29,344 bases of DNA, taken from a virus. Position 1 is the stretch's first letter. Each line of letters starts with the position of its first letter. Under the pieces are notes generated by a model, which was not told the DNA's origin, ran no database searches, and saw only the letters and a list, made by a program, of their open reading frames with translations. The stretch lies in the IMG/VR virus record IMGVR_UViG_3300010211_000047, positions 1 through 29,344 of that record, one strand, 5' to 3'. The position numbers and the translations under genes are program-made. Positions 22,389 to 29,161 of this stretch are shown here, in pieces.

Positions 22389-24074
22389 CTATCCTCCCGT
22401 CATGTAGCCGCGCGGGCCGCCGTCCGACCGCCCCAGATACCCGCCCAACATCCGGCTCACCGCGCGCCGGCCGGCCGAGCGGTGTTCCGGCCGGCCGGCC
22501 CCGCCCATGGCCAGCGACCACAGCATCTCCAGCGCGTCCGGCCCGTCGTCATGGTCGGCGTTCGGGAAGTGGGTGAGCTGTTCGATCAGCGTTGTTTGCG
22601 ATGGATGCAACAGGATCAACCCGCCGGTGACGTAGGGCTGCAGTGCTTCGATCCGCAGCGCCTTGTCCGTATGCGGGGTGACGGCCACCGCCGGCACCGG
22701 ACAGCCTTCCTTGACCGAGCGTTCGATCAGGACTTGCCTCAAAAACTCCTGGAACTGGACGGCCTCGACCGCCCAGCGGACGCATTTATAGGACCGTTGA
22801 AGGGCGATCACGTCGGTGATGATCTTGTCCGGCACCCGCCGCCGGATCTGGGCCTCGACCACCCACAGGCGGCCCGACCCTTCATCCTTGGCGCCCACCA
22901 GCAAGGCGGACGGATCCCGGGACCGGTTGTTCTTTCCAAGCGACGGATCGCAGGCCCCGTAGTACGCCCAGGTCCGGCCGATGGCGGCCCGGTCGGTCCA
23001 ATACTGGACGCTGTCGAAGGTCGCGTCCTCGGCCGTCGGATCGTTCTGATACTCGCTGGAAAACGCCGCCGTGCTGATGCGGGCGCGGATCATCATCAGC
23101 CGGTCGAAGGGCTGCACCTCCGGCCACAGCACCTCGGCGCCGGCCATCATGTCCGCCCGATGCGCGGCCAGGAAGACGGCCGCTGCGTCCTGGCCCTTGT
23201 TGTGCAACACGCCTTCCCACCGGTCCCACAGGTCCATGCGGTCGGGCCAGCGGATCACCGCCTTGAAGTGTGTCGCCCGCCACATGGGGTTCGCCAGCTT
23301 GCGCGACAGCACGCCGTCCACATGCAGCACGGTGCCGACATAGATCAGATCCATGGACCCGTCCGGCGGGCCGATTGGCTCCACGGCCCGGTCCACCCAT
23401 GTCTCGCGCTTGTCGCGTTGCTCGGGGCTGCGGACGTTCTCGTCGTTCTCGATGTCGTCCAGGATAGCCAAGTCCGGCCGCTGGCTGCCGTGCCGTGCAC
23501 CACGGATGCGCTTGCCCGCACCGCCGGCCTGCACCTTGGCGCCGCCGACGGTGACAATCACGCCCACCTGCCACGTCGGCCCCTGGCCCACCGCTTGCGG
23601 GAAGTCGTGCGCCAAGCGCGGGTTGACCTCCAGTTCCGTCTTGATGCCTTCCAGCATCATCGCGGCCACTTCGATCGCGTCCGACAGGATCAGGACGTAC
23701 CGCCGACGCCGGGTCAGGATGCACCACAGGGGAAACAGCTCGGTCCAGAAGGTGGACTTGGCGTTGCCGCGCGGGGCCGCGATCACCTCGCGGGCGCCGC
23801 CGGGGCCATCGGCGATCTCGCCCGCGCGGCGGAAAATCCAGCGGTGGAAGGCCGACGGTTCGGCCCGGCCCCGGTGGGGGAAATACGTCCGGCAGAAGGC
23901 CCCGAAATCGGCGGTCGTTTCGGCACGGCGGGTCTTGGTGGCCGACGGCCGCCGGTCGAAGTCGCCCAGTTCCGACGCCTGGGCGATCTCGTCGCGCAAG
24001 GCTTGCGTGAAATCCCGGATCTCGTCCAGGAACTCGCCGCTGCCATAGCGACCGACGGGGCGGCGACCGGCCAT
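22389..24074 (-). CDS. Terminase large subunit (Mu gp28 type)
   Basis: 561 residues from ATG at 24074, four bases after the small subunit stop. The ATPase domain contains EVIAAPRGNAKST (96-108) as a Walker A and DLAILDDIEN (201-210) as Walker B with the catalytic acidic residues. The nuclease domain begins near 371 with YYGACDPSLGK, giving its first metal-binding Asp, followed by RDPSALLVGAKD and later acidic residues near DHDDGPDALEML (D-GPDAL is typical of the last nuclease motif). It drives headful packaging of phage DNA and, for Mu-like phages, cuts in flanking host DNA. Gene order with the small subunit upstream and portal downstream is canonical. Confidence 0.93.
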   Translation of the reverse strand: MAGRRPVGRYGSGEFLDEIRDFTQALRDEIAQASELGDFDRRPSATKTRRAETTADFGAFCRTYFPHRGRAEPSAFHRWIFRRAGEIADGPGGAREVIAAPRGNAKSTFWTELFPLWCILTRRRRYVLILSDAIEVAAMMLEGIKTELEVNPRLAHDFPQAVGQGPTWQVGVIVTVGGAKVQAGGAGKRIRGARHGSQRPDLAILDDIENDENVRSPEQRDKRETWVDRAVEPIGPPDGSMDLIYVGTVLHVDGVLSRKLANPMWRATHFKAVIRWPDRMDLWDRWEGVLHNKGQDAAAVFLAAHRADMMAGAEVLWPEVQPFDRLMMIRARISTAAFSSEYQNDPTAEDATFDSVQYWTDRAAIGRTWAYYGACDPSLGKNNRSRDPSALLVGAKDEGSGRLWVVEAQIRRRVPDKIITDVIALQRSYKCVRWAVEAVQFQEFLRQVLIERSVKEGCPVPAVAVTPHTDKALRIEALQPYVTGGLILLHPSQTTLIEQLTHFPNADHDDGPDALEMLWSLAMGGAGRPEHRSAGRRAVSRMLGGYLGRSDGGPRGYMTGG

Positions 24075-24077
24075 GCG

Positions 24078-24578
24078 TCACCCGTACTTCTTCGCGACAT
24101 GGGTCGCGAACGGTTCCAGGATTTCCAACACGGCTTCGACATGCTCCGGGTGGTTCTCCCGCACGAACCCGGCCAGGTCGCGCAGCAACTCGGTGGCCAC
24201 GGCATAGCGCGCCAGATCGGGCGAGGCCTTGGCCACGGCGTTCATGGTCTTGGCGAAGGCGTCGGCCAAGCGCGACAGTGCCTCGGCGCGATCCATGGCC
24301 GGAATCTCCGGGCTATCGCGCAGATCACCGACGGTGCTTTGATACAAGGTCAGGAAGTCCGATAGCACCAACTGGGCAATGGTGCCGGCCCCTTCCGCCG
24401 ACAGACTTGCGGCGGCGCGCGCCTTGTCCCAGTCGTCGCCCGACGCCGCCGCCTGTGTGCGCCAGCGCCGCACGGTGGCCACGCCGATTCCGATATGATC
24501 GGCCACGCCGTCCAGGCTCATGCGCTGAAATACATAGGCAGCCCGCGCTGCCTGGCGCGTCTCCGGATCGTGGGCCAC
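24078..24578 (-). CDS. Terminase small subunit-type protein (DUF1804, Mu gp27 position)
   Basis: 166 residues from GTG at 24578, with GGGGG seven bases upstream. The first 45 residues form a helix-turn-helix: RAAYVFQRMSLDGVADHIGI and then ATVRRWRTQA, followed by DDWDKARAAA, the conserved 'G-dWdkaRaa' of DUF1804 proteins. The rest is helical, ending in HVAKKYG. Small terminase subunits bind the packaging start on DNA and regulate the large subunit. Position directly before the large subunit supports the call. Confidence 0.87.
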   Translation of the reverse strand: MAHDPETRQAARAAYVFQRMSLDGVADHIGIGVATVRRWRTQAAASGDDWDKARAAASLSAEGAGTIAQLVLSDFLTLYQSTVGDLRDSPEIPAMDRAEALSRLADAFAKTMNAVAKASPDLARYAVATELLRDLAGFVRENHPEHVEAVLEILEPFATHVAKKYG

Positions 24579-24581
24579 GGC

Positions 24582-25145
24582 TCAGCCCCCCAGGATGGCG
24601 CGGACACCCTCGCCGGCCAGGCGCATGACGGTTTCCGGGGATGGTGCGCGCACGCCCGGCACCGTTTCACGGCCCTGCGCGACCAGCCGGCCGCGCGCCG
24701 TGATGGTCCGATGACCGTCGACCAAATCCCGGTCATGCAGCCAGCCGAGTTGCTCGGTCACGTCCGACACGGTGACCTGCAGCGCCACGGTCGACAGGGC
24801 GGCCTGGATATGCTCCGCACTGGCCGCCGGCGGCGCCACGCCGTCCACGGTCGCGACGCCTTGCGCCACCTCCTGCCCCGGCGTCAAAAGCATGGCGCCC
24901 AACACCCCGCGTTCGCGGGTCTGTCGGATCAGCCCCTGATCGGCCAGCCACGCCAGATCGTCGATCACGGTGGCGCGCGGCAGGTGCAACACGTCCGCTA
25001 GAAGACTGGTGGTGGCGGCGTCCCCGGGGATATCGGCCAGGGCCCACAGCAGATGCGCCCGTCGCGTGGCATCCGGGGAGACCGAGGACAGGATAATCAG
25101 GATAGCGAGGCGCACATGCGCGAGCCATTGATCCCGGAAACTCAT
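24582..25145 (-). CDS. gp26-like (VpaChn25_0724 family) winged-helix protein with internal duplication
   Basis: 187 residues, about twice the roughly 100 residues of the family. ATG at 25145 overlaps the DUF2730 stop by four bases. Copy 1 (about 10-108) has a helix (LAILIILSSV), a winged-helix segment (ATVIDDLAWLADQGLI) and a signature end (LTPGQEVAQGVATVDGV). Copy 2 (about 110-175) repeats a shorter form: EQLGWLHDRDLV (131-142) and ITARGRLVAQGRETVPGV (148-165). The remainder is a short helix. In Mu-like phages this gene lies between gp25 and the terminase small subunit, and its exact function is unknown; a DNA-binding or packaging role is assumed. The duplicated signature ends argue for gene duplication and fusion. 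Confidence 0.8.
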   Translation of the reverse strand: MSFRDQWLAHVRLAILIILSSVSPDATRRAHLLWALADIPGDAATTSLLADVLHLPRATVIDDLAWLADQGLIRQTRERGVLGAMLLTPGQEVAQGVATVDGVAPPAASAEHIQAALSTVALQVTVSDVTEQLGWLHDRDLVDGHRTITARGRLVAQGRETVPGVRAPSPETVMRLAGEGVRAILGG

Positions 25146-25528
25146 CCGTTCCCCCCACCGTTCAGTTCGTGCCGCACCAAAAGCTGGACCTGTTCGCGGA
25201 GCCAGACGTTGGACTCCCGGAACCCCGCCAACTCGGCGCGCACGTCGGCCAGGGTGTCGCGCAAGGCCTGGATATCCCGCGCCGTCGGCAGGCTTTCGAT
25301 GTGAGTTTCAAGGGCATTAAACCGCGCTTCGCCCCGGTCCAGGCGCGCCGCGACCTGCTCGTGGCGCTTCTCATGGGCATCCAGGCGGGCGTGAAGGGCG
25401 GCCACGTCGGAGCGAGGCGCGAAGATGGGCCACAGCCGCCACAGCACGATTCCGCCCAGACCCACGATGGCCAGCGCAATCAAGGGCGAGGCCCGCCCGA
25501 TCCAGTCCGCCAAAACCCAGAGATCCAC
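25142..25528 (-). CDS. DUF2730 (Mu gp25-like) membrane-anchored coiled-coil protein
   Basis: 128 residues from GTG at 25528, preceded by GGGGGG at five bases. One hydrophobic segment (about 14-35, ASPLIALAIVGLGGIVLW) is followed by a long helix with heptad pattern (about 42-115): LHARLDAHEKRHEQVAARL, then ARDIQALRDTLADVRAEL. This is the standard DUF2730 plan in Mu-like phages, with an N-terminal membrane anchor and a coiled coil facing the cytoplasm or periplasm. It sits after the lysis genes, so a part in lysis or in membrane-associated assembly is possible. Its stop overlaps the gp26-like start. Confidence 0.85.
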   Translation of the reverse strand: MDLWVLADWIGRASPLIALAIVGLGGIVLWRLWPIFAPRSDVAALHARLDAHEKRHEQVAARLDRGEARFNALETHIESLPTARDIQALRDTLADVRAELAGFRESNVWLREQVQLLVRHELNGGGNG

Positions 25529-25529
25529 G

Positions 25530-26111
25530 TCAGCCCCCCACGTGCTCGACCAGACAATCGCGGGCCGCCTGGGCGGCGGCCATCACGTCGGCCCAGTCAT
25601 CGTCCGTGGGATCCCGGCCTTCAGCGACCATCAGGGCCAGGTCGCCCTTGAGGCCCGCCAGCGACGACCGTAAGTGCGCATACCCGACAGCGGCTTGGAG
25701 CGCGCGCTCGGTCGCGTATCCCGCCAGCCCGCCAGCATCCACGTTCGGCGCGTCCACGCTGACCTCCAGGGTCTGCGCCGCCAACCCGGTCAGGAGGCCG
25801 GACAGGGAGGCCAATCCGGCGATAGCGTCCTCACCAAACGCCGAATAGGCCCGGGCCTCGACCAGCGCCTGCCACGTGGCGTCGCCGGCTTGTGCCAGCC
25901 GGGCCGACGCCCCGGGCAGCGCCGTGGGCGTCTTGACGTACTCGCAGGCCAGGCCGGCGATCACGCCGTAGGCGCCGGCGGCGCGATAGACGCGCTGTTG
26001 CGTCGTCTCGACCGCGCCCAACCATTTGTCGGCCGGGGAACTGGTGCAGGCGATCACCCCGACGACCAGGCCCAGCAGCAGTCCCACGGCCATCATGTGC
26101 GTCCGTGCCAT
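25530..26111 (-). CDS. Lipoprotein of unknown function in the lysis region
   Basis: 193 residues from ATG at 26111-26109, with GGAGG seven bases upstream. The frame stays open to 26330, but the signal peptide begins at this Met. The first 21 residues are a hydrophobic signal sequence and VIAC (19-22) is a lipobox, so Cys22 should be lipidated after signal peptidase II cleavage. The mature part is mainly helical and Ala/Leu-rich, with repeated short helices (KWLGAVETTQQRVYRAAGAY, then DDDWADVMAAAQAARDCL). It has no C-terminal membrane segment, so it is not a unimolecular spanin, and it is longer and less Pro-rich than usual o-spanins. Its place between lysis-type genes and DUF2730 suggests an envelope role at lysis, or a surface protein of the lysogen. 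I do not recognise the family. Confidence 0.75.
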   Translation of the reverse strand: MARTHMMAVGLLLGLVVGVIACTSSPADKWLGAVETTQQRVYRAAGAYGVIAGLACEYVKTPTALPGASARLAQAGDATWQALVEARAYSAFGEDAIAGLASLSGLLTGLAAQTLEVSVDAPNVDAGGLAGYATERALQAAVGYAHLRSSLAGLKGDLALMVAEGRDPTDDDWADVMAAAQAARDCLVEHVGG

Positions 26112-26113
26112 CC

Positions 26114-26320
26114 TCAGCCCTCCATCATCCGGCGGGCCATTTGCCATAGCCCCTCGCAAAGCGTCGTCCAGGCCCCGACCGTGACCTCGTCCACCTCCAA
26201 ACCCAGCGTGCTCCGGGCCAGACCGTAGGAGACCAAGGCAAAGGCGGCTCCCAATCCCATCTGTGGGGCCAGCGCCGCGCGCTGCGCTTTGGAGGTCGAC
26301 GGCGTCGATTTGGTGGGCAC
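26114..26320 (-). CDS. 68-residue small protein, possible holin-like
   Basis: GTG at 26320, TGA at 26116-26114, two bases before the lipoprotein gene. After a Ser/Thr/Lys start there is a moderately hydrophobic segment (about 20-42, MGLGAAFALVSYGLARSTLG) and an amphipathic C-terminal helix ending WQMARRMMEG. One weak membrane segment in a small protein directly after an endolysin is compatible with a holin or pinholin, but the segment is short of the usual hydrophobicity, so this is a guess from location. The ribosome binding signals are AGGAG at nine bases and AAGGG at four. Confidence 0.65.
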   Translation of the reverse strand: MPTKSTPSTSKAQRAALAPQMGLGAAFALVSYGLARSTLGLEVDEVTVGAWTTLCEGLWQMARRMMEG

Positions 26321-26326
26321 GGCCCT

Positions 26327-26440
26327 TCACTCCTCAAACACCAGCCCTAAGGGGCCGATCCATAGGATTGCTTCGTTCGGTTCATGCCCGGCGGTCCACC
26401 GAATGCGCCAATGCGTGAAACAGACAGCCAGCCCGACCAT
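26327..26440 (-). CDS. 37-residue protein translated from the endolysin stop codon
   Basis: ATG at 26440-26438 shares one base with the endolysin TGA (TGATG). TGA at 26329-26327 lies seven bases before the 68-residue gene's GTG. The product begins MVGLAVCFTHWRIRWTAGHE and ends PLGLVFEE; it has two basic/aromatic beta-like segments and no clear membrane helix. Tiny genes of this sort occur at this spot in other phages. The coupling codon and complete use of the space between two genes favour a real gene. Confidence 0.55.
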   Translation of the reverse strand: MVGLAVCFTHWRIRWTAGHEPNEAILWIGPLGLVFEE

Positions 26441-27021
26441 CAATCCTCCTCGGGCCAGAAGGCGGCGCGTCGCTGCCAGCCGTTTTCGAACGCCTTAAAG
26501 GCGGATTTCATGCGGATCAGGCCGGCGTAATAACCGGCCTGAAGCCCACACAGGGCGAGGCGCAGATTGTGGGTGGGGATGGCATCCAGGGCACCGGCGG
26601 TGGCGGGTCCCAACACCCCGTCCACCGCCACCGCATGGCCGCACAGGACAGCGGCCCGTTGGGCCAGGGCGACCGCCTGCCCCATGCCCATGTTGACACC
26701 CGCATCGAAGAGTTTGGCCGCCGCCGGACCGGAATAGATCAGGCCCAGGCGGTAGCGGTTCCACCAATCGCGATAGAACACGGCGGCGTGGCCGGGAGTC
26801 AGCGCGCGGACATCGTCAGCGTCCACGTCACCGTCACCGTCCAAATCCCAGTCCAGCAGGCCATCGCCGCCCAGGTCGCCCTGGGCGCGCAGGGTCCGCA
26901 GGCTCATCCCGTACTTGGTGGCGCCGCCGGGATCGGACGCTTGGTCCACATACCCGCCCTCGTGGCGCAGGATATGCACCAAGGCTTCGGGGAAATGATC
27001 GTGTGGCTGGATATCGGGCAC
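26440..27021 (-). CDS. Endolysin, GH108 N-acetylmuramidase with EF-hand loop
   Basis: 193 residues from GTG at 27021-27019; GGGAGG lies seven bases upstream. The catalytic segment HILRHEGGYVDQASDPGGAT (residues 16-35) is the GH108 signature, with Glu21 as the general acid. Inserted after it is a textbook EF-hand calcium loop (Asp59, Asp61, Asp63, Gly64, Val66, Asp67, Asp70), of dockerin-like type. YRDWWNRYRLG and LFDAGVNMGMGQAVALAQRA follow, and the C-terminal part is a PG-binding-3-type region (VAVDGVLGPATAGAL...), which ends the usual GH108 plan. It cleaves peptidoglycan at lysis. No signal peptide or SAR anchor is visible, so it should need a holin. Gene order (after the late activator) equals Mu lys after C. 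Confidence 0.93.
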   Translation of the reverse strand: MPDIQPHDHFPEALVHILRHEGGYVDQASDPGGATKYGMSLRTLRAQGDLGGDGLLDWDLDGDGDVDADDVRALTPGHAAVFYRDWWNRYRLGLIYSGPAAAKLFDAGVNMGMGQAVALAQRAAVLCGHAVAVDGVLGPATAGALDAIPTHNLRLALCGLQAGYYAGLIRMKSAFKAFENGWQRRAAFWPEED

Positions 27022-27031
27022 GGCAGGGCCT

Positions 27032-27052
27032 CCCTCACACGGTGTGTGAGGG
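27032..27052 (-). repeat. Perfect stem-loop next to the endolysin ribosome binding site
   Basis: CCCTCACAC and GTGTGAGGG pair over nine bases with loop ACC on the minus strand. The 3' arm ends in GAGGG, which is the first part of GAGGGAGG, so folding would hide half the endolysin ribosome binding site. It could limit early endolysin synthesis or end the upstream transcript, although no T-run follows. Confidence 0.5.
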
Positions 27053-27079
27053 TCACGGTGCCATCATGATGGGGGGGAA

Positions 27080-27101
27080 CGATGCCCGGAAGCCCTTCCG
27101 G
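27080..27101 (-). promoter_or_regulatory. Dyad CCGGAA-N4-TTCCGG, candidate late-activator (C-type) site, copy 1
   Basis: CGATGCCCGGAAG (27080-27092) and TTCCGG (27096-27101) match copy 2 at 19339-19360. The dyad edge lies 65 bases from the endolysin GTG. The gene for the Mor/C-type activator ends only 74 bases upstream. The extended form CCCGGAAG-CC-CTTCCGGG (27085-27102) is also able to form a hairpin. Confidence 0.5.
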
Positions 27102-27174
27102 GTAGGCGGCGGTGGAGGGCGGCGGTCGGAAGCGAATATCCTACCCGTACCATCGCGCCGCGTAGGCAGGGGCG

Positions 27175-27564
27175 TCAATCCTGGCCGAACAAATCACCCT
27201 GGCGATCAACGCCGGCATTCAGCACCATGCGCACATAGCGTTCGGTCACCCCGAGTTCGCGAGCGATAGCGCGATGCGGCAGGTCCTGTTTCTTCAGGCC
27301 CGCCATGCGCGCCTTAGCGGATCGCGCCATGGCATTGCGCGGAATCGAAATCCGTCCACCGCCCCAGGCGGCGCACAGGTCGGCCCAGACCTGCGGTCCC
27401 AGCACCGCCGCCCAGGGGTGATCGGGGCGCGGCGTGTGGGGCACGTAAATGCCATCCTGCCCCCCCGCCACCTCGGCTAGGCGCAATGCCGCCGCCGGGC
27501 CGATGACCTCGGCGATCTCCATCAGCGTCTTGCAGACGATGGGGGTGGGCGCGGTCTCCGTCAT
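27175..27564 (-). CDS. Mor/C-family transcription activator of late genes
   Basis: 129 residues from ATG at 27564, overlapping the GemA-like stop by four bases (ATGA). A start 51 bases upstream is open but not conserved-looking. An N-terminal helical dimerisation part (LMEIAEVIGPAAALRLAEVA) leads to GGQDGIYVP (34-42), then GGGRISIPR (68-76, the 'GG-x-y/i-x-IP' hallmark of the family), and a C-terminal helix-turn-helix (about 95-116, LPHRAIARELGVTERYVRMV). In Mu, Mor turns on the middle gene C and C turns on late promoters Plys, PI, PP and Pmom. Only one such gene is in this window, and it lies just before the lysis gene, as C does. It should therefore activate the late operons here. Its binding site is likely the dyad at 27086 and 19345. 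Confidence 0.9.
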   Translation of the reverse strand: MTETAPTPIVCKTLMEIAEVIGPAAALRLAEVAGGQDGIYVPHTPRPDHPWAAVLGPQVWADLCAAWGGGRISIPRNAMARSAKARMAGLKKQDLPHRAIARELGVTERYVRMVLNAGVDRQGDLFGQD

Positions 27565-28037
27565 GAGCTTTCCCGCGCCGCCCGGGCCTCGGCCACATCC
27601 AAGCGGCCGATCCATTTCTTAAGGGATTCCACCAAGATCACTAGGTCGTCATCGTCTAGCAGGTCCGGGTCCAGCAACACGTTGGTTCCCGGTTGGAGCT
27701 GGCGCCCGCACCACGACCGCAGAGCTTGGCGCCGCTCGGCGGCCGATTTGGCACGGACGGCCCCACGCCGGCACAGATCGCCCCATTGCGCGTGGACCTT
27801 GCGCGCCAGGGGATTGGTAGCGGGCTTAAACCCGCGCCGCCCTGTGCCCGCGCGCCGCTTGCCGCCGCGCAGCCGGTCGTATTCCGCCAGCACCGCGCCC
27901 AACTGAGCGTCCGACATATCCTTGGTGGACCTCTGCCCCGTCACCCGCTCCATCAGGTCGCGGCGGGCGTCATCGTCCAGGCCCAGGCTCCGGGCGCCGG
28001 CATGAACGGCGCGCATCCGGGCGGCGCGGTCGGTCAT
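27561..28037 (-). CDS. GemA-like regulatory protein (Mu gp16, DUF1018)
   Basis: 158 residues from ATG at 28037, overlapping the next upstream gene's stop by four bases. It has the DUF1018 pattern: an N-terminal 'r-a-l-iH-ga--LGldDd-rR-l---vtG--S-kdms--el' (ARSLGLDDDARRDLMERVTG and the following STKDMSDAQL), a linker with basic residues (RRAGTGRRGFKP), then VHAQWGDLCRRGAV and RQALRSWCGRQLQPG, ending with VILVESLKKWIGRL. Mu GemA/gp16 modulates host gene expression and DNA gyrase-related functions in the early-to-middle phase. Here it directly precedes the late activator, as in many Mu-like phages. Confidence 0.87.
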   Translation of the reverse strand: MTDRAARMRAVHAGARSLGLDDDARRDLMERVTGQRSTKDMSDAQLGAVLAEYDRLRGGKRRAGTGRRGFKPATNPLARKVHAQWGDLCRRGAVRAKSAAERRQALRSWCGRQLQPGTNVLLDPDLLDDDDLVILVESLKKWIGRLDVAEARAARESS

Positions 28038-28291
28038 GTTTCGCGCCTCCCGTCCACGGACACCACATGGGTGATCGTCACGCTGGCGCTGTCGCTCCGG
28101 TGCCGGCATCGCCAAACCAGCCGGATGGACACCCGGCCATCCGCCCGCAGGTAGGGGCGGACGGTGTCCGTCAATTCGAACCCGTCGCCCAGCAGCCCGG
28201 CGTGCAGCGCCGGGCTCAGCCTTTGGGCCAAAGGCAGAGCGTCATGCGGCGGCAGATGCTTGCCGCGCCGAGGCATACGGCGGTGGCTCAT
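28034..28291 (-). CDS. 85-residue protein of unknown function
   Basis: ATG at 28291 overlaps the methyltransferase stop by four bases, and its own stop overlaps the GemA-like start. The product begins MSHRRMPRRGKHLPPHD, has a helix (ALPLAQRLSPALHAGLL) and a strand-rich C-terminal half (FELTDTVRPYLRADGRVSI, then VTITHVVSVDGR). It is basic and has no membrane segment or cysteine cluster. I do not recognise it. The tight overlaps on both sides make it a real gene. A frame open much further upstream lies across the methyltransferase gene and is not used. Confidence 0.68.
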   Translation of the reverse strand: MSHRRMPRRGKHLPPHDALPLAQRLSPALHAGLLGDGFELTDTVRPYLRADGRVSIRLVWRCRHRSDSASVTITHVVSVDGRRET

Positions 28292-28914
28292 CGTGCCGCC
28301 CTCCCGTCTTTCCAGAGGGTATGCATGGCCTCCAGGCCCCGGTGCCCTTGCTCCCACACGAACCAGGCGTGCGCCGTGGGCGCCCCTTCGCCGCGCGCTT
28401 CCGGAGGAATGGTGAACAGCCAGCAATGGGCGCGATTGCCGCACAGCCAGATGCGCGCCGGCGGATGGGCTTCCCACCAAGCCCGGCGGGCATCGGACTC
28501 CCGCCATGCCAAACGCTGAAAGCTCACCACCTTGCGGGCGCCCAAGGCGAGGGCACGGTCTACAAACCGCGTTGCCAAGGAGAACGGCGGGTTCATGAAG
28601 ACAGAGAAGGAGTCGAATAGGGCGCTGTCGGCGGTCAGGAAATCCACCTGGGCGGACTGGCCATCGAAGCCCCAATAATGCAGGTCGGTGGACCACACGG
28701 CGTAGCCCGCCGCGAAGGCCGCCTCGCTAAGGACACCGGTACCGCAACAGGGGTCCCAGACGTCCGGGGTTAGTAGTTCGACGTCCAGGATGGCGCGCGC
28801 CGCCCAGGCCGGCGTCTCGTAGCATTCCGCCGCCCGCGCCTGTGCCTCAAGCGTCGGATACTCCGGGGCCGCGACCGCGCCGGGCAGATGGTCCCACAGG
28901 GCTTGTTGCATCAT
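28288..28914 (-). CDS. N6-adenine-type DNA methyltransferase
   Basis: 208 residues from ATG at 28914 (a second ATG follows directly). It has YETP (32-35), typical of the start of small phage adenine methyltransferases, a SAM motif I DPCCGTG (54-60), Asp77 after strand 2, and NPPF (108-111), the catalytic motif IV of amino-methylating enzymes. The C-terminal part contains WRESDARRAWW and a closing ICGNRAHCW-like segment (residues about 150-165). The protein is short, without a clear target-recognition domain, so its sequence specificity is unknown. It sits in the early/middle block, in contrast to the ParB-methyltransferase in the late block. It probably protects phage DNA or alters host regulation. 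Confidence 0.85.
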   Translation of the reverse strand: MMQQALWDHLPGAVAAPEYPTLEAQARAAECYETPAWAARAILDVELLTPDVWDPCCGTGVLSEAAFAAGYAVWSTDLHYWGFDGQSAQVDFLTADSALFDSFSVFMNPPFSLATRFVDRALALGARKVVSFQRLAWRESDARRAWWEAHPPARIWLCGNRAHCWLFTIPPEARGEGAPTAHAWFVWEQGHRGLEAMHTLWKDGRAAR

Positions 28915-29150
28915 GACGCACCGTCCTGCGGGCACGCCGCCCAATGGTGGCAAGCCGCCGTCCCACCGGGGCAACGGCGCAGGTCGGACAGGGGGCGCCG
29001 GACCATCCCGGCCGCCTTCGCGCAGACGCGCGGGCCCAGAGGCATGCGCGGATCCTGCATCACCCAATGGGCACATTTAGCGCAGATTTTCCCGGACGGC
29101 CCGCCACCCGGGACGTGGGCATACGTGATCGCGCAGGGGGATCGGGACAT
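28911..29150 (-). CDS. Small cysteine-rich (probable zinc-binding) protein
   Basis: 79 residues from ATG at 29150, with AGGAGA eight bases upstream; this start is better than a codon six residues upstream. It contains CAKCAHW (a CxxC pair), VCAKAAG, RCPGGTAACHHW and a terminal cysteine, the Cys arrangement (CxxC-n-C-n-C) of tiny phage zinc-ribbon proteins. It overlaps the methyltransferase start by four bases and so may be expressed with it. Function is unknown. The cysteines suggest one bound zinc ion. Confidence 0.75.
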   Translation of the reverse strand: MSRSPCAITYAHVPGGGPSGKICAKCAHWVMQDPRMPLGPRVCAKAAGMVRRPLSDLRRCPGGTAACHHWAACPQDGAS

Positions 29151-29161
29151 GGTGATGTCTC

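Larger units (their letters stand above)
27022..27174 (-). promoter_or_regulatory. Structured gap before the endolysin gene, probable late promoter region (Plys position)
   Basis: 153 bases between the Mor/C-type activator gene and the endolysin, the place of Mu Plys. Contents: the dyad CCGGAA-N4-TTCCGG (27086-27101), a palindrome CATCATGATG (27062-27071) whose CATGAT lies 17 bases beyond the dyad edge and could act as a weak -10, and a stem-loop CCCTCACAC/GTGTGAGGG with a 3-base loop (27032-27052) just before the endolysin ribosome binding site. From 27103 to 27174 I see nothing more. Confidence 0.6.

Noticed and set aside
20553-24365. A 1270-codon plus-strand open frame opposite the MuF, portal and terminase genes
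   Set aside because: It is the mirror of three well-supported genes in very GC-rich DNA, where antisense frames stay open by codon bias. No ribosome binding site or domain supports it.
25530-26330. Long form of the lipoprotein gene starting at 26330
   Set aside because: The extra 73 residues overlap the 68-residue gene in another frame and would bury the signal peptide; GGAGG supports the start at 26111.
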